From: Thermodesulfobacteriota bacterium
GTDB taxonomy: Bacteria > Desulfobacterota > SM23-61
Direction: 5' to 3'
Assembly: GCA_030018715.1 (NCBI GenBank)
Contig: JASEHN010000154.1
Location: 1 to 7,036 of the forward strand
DNA: 7,036 bases
The notes below the pieces were generated by a model. That model saw only the letters and a list, made by a program, of their open reading frames with translations, was not told the DNA's origin and did not search any database. The position numbers and the translations under genes are program-made. This document shows, piece after piece, positions 1-5,680 of the stretch (within the stretch, counting starts at the first letter, position 1; the number at the start of each line of letters is the position of its first letter).

Positions 1-34
1 CCGGCGCGTTCCACCCAGACCCCCGGACCTCAAC

Positions 35-56
35 AAAGGTGGTAAAACCACTTTTT
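35..56 (+). terminator. Possible intrinsic terminator of an upstream gene
   Basis: GTGGT and ACCAC pair around an AAA loop. The stem can be extended outward by a G-T and three A-T pairs, and it runs directly into TTTTT. This is the shape of a Rho-independent terminator, though the stem is short and AT-rich at its base. It would separate the ATPase operon from whatever lies to the left. The first 80 bases are open in all three plus frames for short distances only, so no upstream gene end can be assigned. Confidence 0.4.
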
Positions 57-145
57 CAAACCGCTAAATTGATACACTAAATGAAGTTATCGTTCGTTGG
101 CGATAATTCGCGGAACATTTTTCAGGGAAGAGAAGGAGTTTATAA

Positions 146-997
146 ATGAATTCGGGTTCACAATTTCTAAAATTTACCGGCGCTTCCAAGTACGTGCTCG
201 ATCCTGAGCTGGCCAGGATCGTCAACATTTCCATGGAATTGGAGATGCCTCTGTTGCTCAAGGGTGAGCCGGGTACAGGGAAAACCATGCTGGCTTACGC
301 TATTGCCGAAGCCCTGCATATGTCCCTCATTGTCCTGAACGTGAAATCCAGCATGAAACTGGTGGATGCCCTCTACCAGTATGATACGCTCACCCGTCTG
401 AATGACAGCCGTTTCGGCGATTCCAAGCGGGATGTAAGTAATATAGAGGATTACATCAAGATGGGCAAAATCGGGCAGGCTTTTGTTGCGGATGTGCGAG
501 TTGTCCTCCTCATTGATGAAATCGACAAAGCCGATACGGATTTTCAGGACGACATGCTGGACGTGCTGGACCAGATGAGCTTTGACATCGTGGAGATCGA
601 CAAGACCATCAAAACCAAACACCGGCCGGTAATTGTCATTACCAGCAACGCCAAGAAGGACCTTTCCGATCCTTTCCTGGGGCGCTGCACTTTCCATCAC
701 ATTGCTTTTCCCAATCCCGATATAATGCGGGAAATTATTAACGTTCATTTTCCTCAATTAGAAAGGGAATTGAGCAAGGCCTGTATCGAAACCTTTTACC
801 GCCTGCGGGAAATTCCCGGAGTGGAGAAGAAACCGGCCACCCGCGAGTTGATTAATTGGATTCGCGCCCTGCGCTGCGACCAGGATTTCCGTCCGGGTAG
901 GCTGAACAAGGGCGAAGTCCCTTACCTGGGTGTCCTTTTCAAAAAGAGCTCGGACTACATGGTTGCCGCCCAGCAGGTTGCCCGCTTCCGTAATTGA
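146..997 (+). CDS. MoxR-type AAA+ ATPase
   Basis: A 283-residue cytoplasmic AAA+ ATPase of the MoxR group. The Walker A motif GEPGTGKT is at residues 40-47, Walker B LLIDEID has its acidic pair at D124-E125, the sensor 1 Asn is N168 (VITSNAKKDL), a likely arginine finger is R180 (FLGR), and a likely sensor 2 arginine is R233 (KPATRELINW). The length is normal for a single-domain MoxR protein. The ATG follows AAGGAG (133-138) with a 7-base gap, which supports this start. MoxR ATPases usually work with a VWA partner encoded next door to remodel or insert cofactors into a client; CoxD, paired with CoxE in CO dehydrogenase maturation, is a described example. The next gene, 9 bp downstream, encodes exactly such a VWA protein. 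The client is not identifiable here. Family confidence is high; the cellular role is inference. Confidence 0.95.
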   Translation: MNSGSQFLKFTGASKYVLDPELARIVNISMELEMPLLLKGEPGTGKTMLAYAIAEALHMSLIVLNVKSSMKLVDALYQYDTLTRLNDSRFGDSKRDVSNIEDYIKMGKIGQAFVADVRVVLLIDEIDKADTDFQDDMLDVLDQMSFDIVEIDKTIKTKHRPVIVITSNAKKDLSDPFLGRCTFHHIAFPNPDIMREIINVHFPQLERELSKACIETFYRLREIPGVEKKPATRELINWIRALRCDQDFRPGRLNKGEVPYLGVLFKKSSDYMVAAQQVARFRN

Positions 998-1006
998 GGC
1001 TATAAA

Positions 1007-2200
1007 TTGTTTGTTCAATTCTTCTATAAACTCCGGGATGCAGGGGTTCCAGCAACTCCCACCTCTTTTTTGCGCCTGCAAAAGGCGCTCAACTTGGGTT
1101 TGGTCAACTCCCTGGAGGATTTTTACACCTCGGCCCGGTCTATCCTCATCAAAAGCGAGCGCTATTTTGACCTCTATGATCAAGTCTTCGCTCATTATTT
1201 TAAAGGGATGGACATGCCCACCCCGGAAGGGATTGATCTGGATGAAGCGGCAAAATTGTTGCTTGAGGAATGGCTCCGCGATCCCCAAAGCGTGGCCAGA
1301 GCCCTGGGCGTGGAAGAAGAAGAGATCCTTCGCCTCACTCCCCAGCAATTGATCGAATATTTCCTTAAACGGCTAAAGGAACAAACCGAAGCCCATCACG
1401 GCGGAAACAAGTGGATCGGCACTGGGGGCACTTCTCCAGTCGGCCATTCCGGGCATCATCCCGGAGGAATGCGCGTAGGCGGAAGGTCGCAAGGACAAAG
1501 CGCAGTGAAAGTGGCTCTGGAGCGGCGGTACCGGGACTACTCGCAGGAGGGACCACTTACCTCTTCCCAGATGAGTGAAGCCCTGAAACGCCTCAGGCAC
1601 ATGGTTCCAGCCGGGCCCAAGGACCAGGTGAACGTAGAGAAGACTATTTACGAAACAATGCGCAACGCCGGCGAGATTGAAATCATCTTTGACCGCAGAC
1701 TCAAAGATCGACTGAAGGTGATCCTGATGATCGACAACGGCGGCTGGTCGATGGACCCTTTTGTCGATGTCGTGCAGGCTTTATTTAATTATGCCAGAGA
1801 TCAATTCAAAGACCTGAAGACTTTTTATTTTCACAACACCGTTTATGATTTCGTATGGGCCGATCCGCCAAGGCGCCGCAAGCCACAGCGGATTGAGGAA
1901 CTTTCCCGTTTCGACCAGGAGACGCGGCTGATCATTGTAGGCGATGCCAGTATGGCTCCTTACGAACTCATGGGCGCCGACGGTTCCATCCACATTGAGG
2001 AACGAAGCCTGCACACTTCCATCGACCGGCTGAACTTATTGGCCAAGACTTTCCGCCACGCGGCCTGGCTCAATCCCCGGTTCGACCGTGAATGGGCCTA
2101 TGTCCGCACCATCCAAACCATCCGCATGATCTTTCCCATGTTTGAACTCACCCTGGACGGGCTGGAGAAAGCTGTCCGGCATCTGATGAAAAACAATTAA
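1007..2200 (+). CDS. CoxE-like VWA domain protein, partner of the MoxR ATPase
   Basis: A 397-residue protein of the CoxE-like VWA type. The start is a TTG preceded by GAGG (996-999), which overlaps the ATPase stop codon, so the two genes are probably translationally coupled. Residues 1-125 look helical. Residues 132-159 are a Gly/His-rich linker (GGNKWIGTGG ... GGMRVGG). The VWA fold follows from about residue 235, with IDNGGWSMD at 242-250, YFHNTVYD near 274-281 and GDASM at 312-316. The MIDAS is atypical: instead of D-x-S-x-S the first loop reads D243-N-G-G-W-S248, so one Ser is Gly and the spacing is longer. D313 could be the third metal ligand. In described systems such proteins couple MoxR ATPase activity to client binding; that role is inferred here. 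No signal peptide or membrane segment is seen, so it is likely cytoplasmic. Confidence 0.92.
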   Translation: MFVQFFYKLRDAGVPATPTSFLRLQKALNLGLVNSLEDFYTSARSILIKSERYFDLYDQVFAHYFKGMDMPTPEGIDLDEAAKLLLEEWLRDPQSVARALGVEEEEILRLTPQQLIEYFLKRLKEQTEAHHGGNKWIGTGGTSPVGHSGHHPGGMRVGGRSQGQSAVKVALERRYRDYSQEGPLTSSQMSEALKRLRHMVPAGPKDQVNVEKTIYETMRNAGEIEIIFDRRLKDRLKVILMIDNGGWSMDPFVDVVQALFNYARDQFKDLKTFYFHNTVYDFVWADPPRRRKPQRIEELSRFDQETRLIIVGDASMAPYELMGADGSIHIEERSLHTSIDRLNLLAKTFRHAAWLNPRFDREWAYVRTIQTIRMIFPMFELTLDGLEKAVRHLMKNN

Positions 2201-2210
2201 TGAAAGGCGC

Positions 2211-2245
2211 AAGACGTAAGACGAAAGACGAGGGACGAAAGACGA
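2211..2245 (+). repeat. Five imperfect tandem heptamers at the VWA/M23 junction
   Basis: The sequence reads as AAGACGT, AAGACGA, AAGACGA, GGGACGA, AAGACGA in direct succession. It lies just after the VWA stop codon and in front of the signal peptide of the M23 protein. If translated in the M23 frame it gives a basic and acidic low-complexity leader (RRKTKDEGRKTN). Similar purine-rich GACGA-type repeats recur between genes in many environmental genomes, which is recalled knowledge and not a search result. It is most simply an intergenic repeat that happens to stay open in frame. Confidence 0.7.
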
Positions 2246-2262
2246 ATATTAGATTGGATCTC

Positions 2263-3147
2263 ATGACACGCTTTCGGCTTCTTATCATTATCACAGTCCT
2301 TCTTATAGCGGCGGGAAGGAATTCATACGCTGAAGATGTTTTCCGCGTCGAGTATCTCCCGAAAGTGGTCAAGCAGGGGGGGGTCAGCTTTATAAGGACC
2401 TCTGGTCCAGCCTCAATTACCTCCATCTACGGGGAGTTTCGAGGTACAAGATTCCCCATGGCCATGGGAGCGCGAAATAGAACCTACGAAGGCCTGCTGG
2501 GGATTGACCTGAACACGGAGCCGGCCATATACAAGCTCAAGCTCGTGGCGGAAGATGGGAACCGGAGGGTCTATACGAGAGTTCTCCGGTTAAAGGTGGA
2601 GAAGGTTAATTTTAAAACCCAAACCCTGGCACTGCCATCCTCTATGGTTGATCTGGATCCGCAAACTCTGGAACGGGTGGACAGGGAGGAGAAGCGGCTG
2701 AAAGCCTTGTTTCAGGGCTACCGGGAGGAAAGACTCTGGAGCGGCGCTTTTGTCCGCCCAGTCTCGGGGGAACTCACCACGGACTTTGGCCTGCGCCGGG
2801 TTATAAATGGCCAGCCCAGAAGTCCGCATACCGGCGTTGACCTGAGGGCAGAGGAAGGAACCCCCGTATTGGCGTGCAATAGCGGAGTTGTTGCCCTGGT
2901 TGACCAGTTCTTCTTCTCCGGTAAATCGGTCGTCCTCGATCACGGATGGGGTACATACTCGATGTATTTCCATCTCTCAGAAACCCTGGTCAACGAAGGA
3001 GAGAGAGTTAAAACAGGAGTCATGCTTGGTCGAGCGGGCTCCACGGGAAGATCCTCAGGCCCCCATCTCCACTGGGGGATTAGAATCAGCGGGGCGCGGG
3101 TTGACCCACTTGCTCTTCTAAGGTTAACCGAACACCTGCGCCAATAG
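2263..3147 (+). CDS. Secreted M23 (LytM-type) peptidoglycan endopeptidase
   Basis: With the ATG at 2263 this is a 294-residue exported protein. The N-terminus is a signal peptide: basic MTRFR, a hydrophobic core LLIIITVLLIAA, and a likely cleavage after SYA. A beta-rich region (about residues 27-115) follows, then a charged linker, then the M23 peptidase domain (about 160-290). Zinc ligands are H189 and D193 (HTGVDL) and H270 in HLHWG (268-272); H237 in YFHLS is the usual catalytic His. The motif set is complete, so it should cleave peptidoglycan cross-links in the periplasm. The frame opens further upstream to an ATG at 2200 that overlaps the VWA stop (TAATG), adding 21 residues mostly encoded by the heptamer repeat. 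I prefer 2263 because it begins directly at the signal peptide, although neither ATG has a strong Shine-Dalgarno. The VWA overlap suggests co-transcription with the MoxR/VWA pair. Confidence 0.9.
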   Translation: MTRFRLLIIITVLLIAAGRNSYAEDVFRVEYLPKVVKQGGVSFIRTSGPASITSIYGEFRGTRFPMAMGARNRTYEGLLGIDLNTEPAIYKLKLVAEDGNRRVYTRVLRLKVEKVNFKTQTLALPSSMVDLDPQTLERVDREEKRLKALFQGYREERLWSGAFVRPVSGELTTDFGLRRVINGQPRSPHTGVDLRAEEGTPVLACNSGVVALVDQFFFSGKSVVLDHGWGTYSMYFHLSETLVNEGERVKTGVMLGRAGSTGRSSGPHLHWGIRISGARVDPLALLRLTEHLRQ

Positions 3148-3155
3148 AATCCTCC

Positions 3156-4496
3156 TTAGCGCTTATAATAGCCCCATTCCACCAGGCGCTGGTAGGCGTG
3201 CTGGGCGAATTTGCCCTTCTGCGCGATTTGCAAGTAGCGATGATATTCTTTGGCTGATTCCGGTTTGTTCTGCATGCCTTCCTGGGCGAAGCCTTTAAAA
3301 AAGATCGTGGTGGGGTTGCCAGGCAGCAGTTTTTCATAGGCGCTAAAATCCTCATAAGCCCCTTGGAAGTCCTTGGTGCGGAGTTTAACAAACCCACTCA
3401 GGTGATAAGCCTGGGCTTCTTGCGGATGAACTGCTTTCGCCCTTCCAGAATAGCCCAGCCCTTCCTCATTCTTTTTCTGGATGATTTGACACAGGGTCAT
3501 CATGATCAGGCCGGCATAATCGTCAGGGGCTTGTTTCAGAGCGCTGTGAAAGTGCGCTTCGGCCTCCCCAAATTTTTGCCGGTTCATCGCTAGTTCGCCT
3601 TTTTGCATATCTTCGAGAGCCCCTTTAAGGGAACGCAGTTTAGCGGTATGATCCATGAACCGTTCCCTGTACACGGGGAGGTTCTTAGCGGATTGATACT
3701 CAATTCGTGAGGTTTCGACCGCGGTTTGATAGCGCTCATCGCTCATGGGGTGGGTGGCGAACATAAGTTCGATAATCCCGGGCTTATCCTTGGAGAGACT
3801 CCGGAGCATGTCCATCAGCGCCACCATGCCCTTTGAATTATATCCGGCCTTAACCATGTATTCCATGCCCAAGGCATCGGCCTCACGCTCGTTATCCCGG
3901 CTGTAAGACGCCAGCAGTGCACCGGCTCCGAAACTTCCCAGTTGAGAAGCCAGCTGGCCAAATACTCCCCCCCGGGTGTCGGCTAACACAGAGAGGCTAC
4001 CCATAATAGCCTGGGACAGCATCCCCTTGGACATCTGTTGAGCGGTGTGACGGGCATTGACGTGCCCTAATTCATGACCCAGCAGGGCGGCCAGTTCCGC
4101 TTCATTCTCCAGGGATAGCAGGATTCCGCGCGTACAGGCGATGCTGCCGCCAGGAAAAGCATAGGCATTCACGTAGGTTGCATTGACCACTTGAAAAGAA
4201 TAAGGCATGTTCGGCCGGTGGGTGCGAACAGCCATATTTTGGCCGACCTGGTTGACATAATCATTCAGGGCTTTGTCCTGCGTCTTGCCATAGTCGGCGG
4301 AAAATTGAAAAGGGGAATACTGCTGGTCAATTTGAATTTCCTGATCTTCGGACACAAACATCAATTGTTGTCTTCCGGTAACCGGATTTATTGCGCAGCC
4401 AGCCATCCACCCCGCCGTGGACATGGACAAGAGCCATAAAAATTTTCGCCGCGTTAAACCGATTGGTGGGAACACCAGGGGAGATTCTCCTTTCAT
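3156..4496 (-). CDS. M48 family zinc metalloprotease with TPR-like C-terminus, Tat lipoprotein (BepA/YfgC-like)
   Basis: A 446-residue envelope protease. The N-terminus has a twin-arginine motif TRRKFL (residues 15-20), a hydrophobic stretch, and a lipobox WMAGC ending at C34, so it is predicted to be a Tat-exported lipoprotein. The text after the Cys (INPVTGRQQLMFVSEDQE) is typical of lipoprotein M48 proteases. The zinc site is HELGH at 141-145 with the third ligand E205 in NEREAD. The C-terminal part (about 303-440) is helical with TPR-like repeats, as in BepA/YfgC, which acts in outer-membrane protein quality control; that role is inferred by similarity of layout only. The frame extends to a TTG at 4541, but the ATG at 4496 has AGGAGG immediately upstream and gives a better-placed Tat motif. 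It converges on the M23 gene with 8 bp between the stops. Confidence 0.92.
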   Translation of the reverse strand: MKGESPLVFPPIGLTRRKFLWLLSMSTAGWMAGCAINPVTGRQQLMFVSEDQEIQIDQQYSPFQFSADYGKTQDKALNDYVNQVGQNMAVRTHRPNMPYSFQVVNATYVNAYAFPGGSIACTRGILLSLENEAELAALLGHELGHVNARHTAQQMSKGMLSQAIMGSLSVLADTRGGVFGQLASQLGSFGAGALLASYSRDNEREADALGMEYMVKAGYNSKGMVALMDMLRSLSKDKPGIIELMFATHPMSDERYQTAVETSRIEYQSAKNLPVYRERFMDHTAKLRSLKGALEDMQKGELAMNRQKFGEAEAHFHSALKQAPDDYAGLIMMTLCQIIQKKNEEGLGYSGRAKAVHPQEAQAYHLSGFVKLRTKDFQGAYEDFSAYEKLLPGNPTTIFFKGFAQEGMQNKPESAKEYHRYLQIAQKGKFAQHAYQRLVEWGYYKR

Positions 4497-4498
4497 AG

Positions 4499-4506
4499 CT
4501 CCTCCT
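4499..4506 (-). promoter_or_regulatory. Ribosome binding site that sets the M48 start
   Basis: On the minus strand AGGAGGAG lies 2-4 bases before the ATG at 4496. The gap is slightly short but the match to the 16S anti-Shine-Dalgarno is strong. The alternative TTG start at 4541 only has AGGAG about 14 bases or more upstream, so the ATG is preferred. Confidence 0.65.
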
Positions 4507-4623
4507 GCCCGCTCAGGTAGATCAACTTGAGATTTTCCCAATGGATGAGAGGGATCTCCTTCTTTCTTTATGGTTAAGACTATCCTATGGCTTAGCCCGC
4601 AATAATGTTTCCGCTTTAAATAA

Positions 4624-4651
4624 ATTATACTGCTTTTTTTACAATTTTAAA
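4624..4651 (-). promoter_or_regulatory. Candidate sigma70-type promoter for the M48 gene
   Basis: On the minus strand a perfect -10 box TATAAT (4624-4629) is preceded, after a 16-base spacer, by TTTAAA (4646-4651), which matches 4 of 6 positions of the -35 consensus. It lies about 130 bases before the preferred start. The surroundings are AT-rich, so a chance match is possible. Confidence 0.4.
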
Positions 4652-4802
4652 TACCTCGATAAATAAAAAAACCGCCGTAGAAGAGCGACTGCTTTAGGGG
4701 GGTGAAAATATTTTATTGATTTCTCGGATTGATACCTGTCCATTTACAAGGGAAAACCTTTTGGTTCTAACTTTGATGATCTCGTAAATAGTCAGAAAAG
4801 CC

Positions 4803-4869
4803 GTCACCCCTGCGAAAGCAGGAGTCCAGAACTGCTTGAATTAACTGGATTCCCGCTTTCGCAGAGATT
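4803..4869. repeat. REP-like dispersed palindrome, right outer arm missing
   Basis: Arms 4810-4829 and 4845-4864 are reverse complements at 18 of 20 positions, around a 15-base loop. The core (GCGAAAGC, then TCCAG in the left arm) matches a palindromic element frequent in proteobacterial intergenic regions, whose full form begins CGTCA and ends TGACG. The left outer part (CGTCACCC, 4803-4810) is present. The right arm stops matching after GCAG at 4864, and no GGGTGACG follows. The family identification is from memory of the motif. Confidence 0.75.
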
Positions 4870-4894
4870 TTAAAGCGGTACATCATTTTACATT
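4870..4894 (+). repeat. Candidate left terminal inverted repeat L1
   Basis: It is the reverse complement of 7012-7036 at 18 of 25 positions, with an uninterrupted ten-base match ATTTTACATT (4885-4894). It starts TTAA, as does the right end read inward. It begins right after the truncated REP-like palindrome. Confidence 0.45.
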
Positions 4895-5011
4895 TGGGGC
4901 CGATATTGTCAAATGCGCAAGCTATGGAATTAGATATACTTAGGATTCGGCTTTGTTTATGTAAAATTAAATATGGCGGTTTTATTTGATCCCTACTTTT
5001 TAACGATGTAT

Positions 5012-5036
5012 CCATTGCCGCATTTTATTGGACATT
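5012..5036 (+). repeat. Candidate left terminal inverted repeat L2
   Basis: It matches the reverse complement of 7012-7036 at 17 of 25 positions without gaps, sharing TTTATT and ACATT blocks. It lies closer to the transposase than L1 and could be the true end, a subterminal transposase-binding site, or a chance AT-rich match. Confidence 0.35.
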
Positions 5037-5052
5037 TATAACTATAATCTGC

Positions 5053-5085
5053 GGCGGAGATATCTAGTTCCAAGATATTTCCGCC
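5053..5085. repeat. Hairpin upstream of the transposase promoter
   Basis: GGCGGAGATATCT (5053-5065) and AGATATTTCCGCC (5073-5085) are reverse complements at 12 of 13 positions around a 7-base loop. It ends 9 bases before the -35 box. It could be an operator for the transposase's own HTH domain or part of the IS end. There is no U-tract, so it is not an intrinsic terminator. Confidence 0.6.
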
Positions 5086-5094
5086 ATAATTAAT

Positions 5095-5123
5095 TTGACA
5101 GTAAGACGCCTTTATGCTATCCT
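5095..5123 (+). promoter_or_regulatory. Promoter of the transposase operon
   Basis: A perfect -35 box TTGACA (5095-5100) is followed after exactly 17 bases by TATCCT (5118-5123), which matches the -10 consensus at four positions including the key T, A and final T. It sits about 57 bases before the first IS start codon, and its -35 overlaps the inverted repeat ending at 5096. Confidence 0.65.
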
Positions 5124-5179
5124 CTTATCAGATTATCCCACGGATAATCACTCATCTCGTGTTCAGGAGGGGATAGCCT

Positions 5180-5680
5180 ATGATCGAGATCCATGAAGGT
5201 CTACCGTCTCTCTCTGGCCCCGAAGGGTCTCTTCCCGTCAGGGAAGATGATGAAATCACTCTTAAGCTTGCCATGCTCTTTGAGGGCCATTGTGAAGGCC
5301 TGGGGCCTGTTCAAGCCGCAGAAAAGTTTGGCTATACGCGACAGCGTTACTACCAAATCTTGCACCAGTTTATGGACCAAGGGGCTGAGGGATTGAAAAG
5401 CCTCAAACCAGGCCCCAAAGGCAATTACCGCAGAACCGATGAGGTGGTTCGCCAAATCATACGGTATCGGTTTCTTGATCCAGCGATGACGCCTGAGGTC
5501 ATAGCACAAAAAATGAACCAGAATGGATACCCTATTGCCATCCGAAGTGTTGAAAGGGTTATTTCGGGATATGGCCTTCAAAAAAAAACTCTATCTTTGT
5601 CGGCCCGGAAACGCACCGATAGAGATCGAAACCCACCGGACCAAAGAGAAGGTGCGTCTGGAGTTAAGCGACCCCTCTGA
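5180..5680 (+). CDS. Transposase N-terminal ORF with two helix-turn-helix regions (orfA)
   Basis: A 166-residue ORF whose ATG follows AGGAGG (5165-5170) at a 9-base gap. Residues about 25-82 form a homeodomain-like HTH (GPVQAAEKFGYTRQRYYQIL) followed by a basic turn (LKPGPKGNYRR). Residues about 104-132 form a second HTH (MTPEVIAQKMNQNGY ... SVERVI). Such pairs bind the terminal repeats in transposases. The text after residue 136 becomes arginine-rich and loses any domain look (ARKRTDRDRNPPDQREG), and from here the sensible reading continues in the frame of the downstream ORF. The normal product is therefore probably this N-terminus fused to the DDE domain by recoding at the A9 run. The short form alone could act as a DNA-binding repressor, as orfA products of other IS do; that is inference. 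Confidence 0.85.
   Translation: MIEIHEGLPSLSGPEGSLPVREDDEITLKLAMLFEGHCEGLGPVQAAEKFGYTRQRYYQILHQFMDQGAEGLKSLKPGPKGNYRRTDEVVRQIIRYRFLDPAMTPEVIAQKMNQNGYPIAIRSVERVISGYGLQKKTLSLSARKRTDRDRNPPDQREGASGVKRPL

Larger units (their letters stand above)
4964..5096. repeat. Inverted repeat pair with ATGGCGG core (4964-4979 and 5081-5096)
   Basis: AAATTAAATATGGCGG at 4964-4979 matches the reverse complement of 5081-5096 at 15 of 16 positions. The two copies are 101 bases apart, upstream of the transposase. The right copy overlaps both the hairpin at 5053-5085 and the first two bases of the transposase -35 box (5095-5100), so binding or cruciform formation there could affect transposase transcription. That function is inference. 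Confidence 0.6.
4497..5179. other. AT-rich non-coding region between M48 gene and transposase
   Basis: No convincing gene lies here. The only sizeable open frame (minus strand, 4767-5015) runs through the REP-like palindrome and translates to the low-complexity text such repeats give, so I reject it as a gene. The region holds the M48 promoter candidate, a REP-like element, several inverted repeats that share a GGCGG core, two candidate left ends of the insertion sequence, and the transposase promoter. Between about 4680 and 4800 I see nothing specific. Confidence 0.7.

Noticed and set aside
1..80. Possible 3' end of an upstream coding gene or structural RNA
   Set aside because: All three plus frames close within 80 bases and none has recognisable text; GTTCCA near position 8 did not extend to a tRNA or SRP-like fold that I could support.
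69..107. Promoter for the MoxR operon built from TTGATA (69-74) and GATAAT (102-107)
   Set aside because: The spacing of 27 bases is too long for a sigma70 promoter and no better-spaced partner was found for either box.
167..1348. Two abutting 196-residue open frames on the minus strand opposite the ATPase and VWA genes
   Set aside because: They lie antisense to well-supported genes with complete motifs, show no domain text, and reflect codon bias of the plus-strand genes.
930..1352. 140-residue plus-strand ORF overlapping the ATPase end and VWA start
   Set aside because: Out-of-frame shadow with Trp/Ser/Arg-rich text; both genes it overlaps are clearly real.
1393..1484. Gly/His-rich segment of the VWA protein as a possible metal-binding or repeat tract
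   Set aside because: It looks like the conserved linker of this protein family and has no regular repeat unit.
4767..5015. 82-residue minus-strand ORF in the intergenic region
   Set aside because: It reads through the REP-like palindrome, giving the typical repeat translation (SAKAGIQ, CFRRGDG), and has no recognisable domain.
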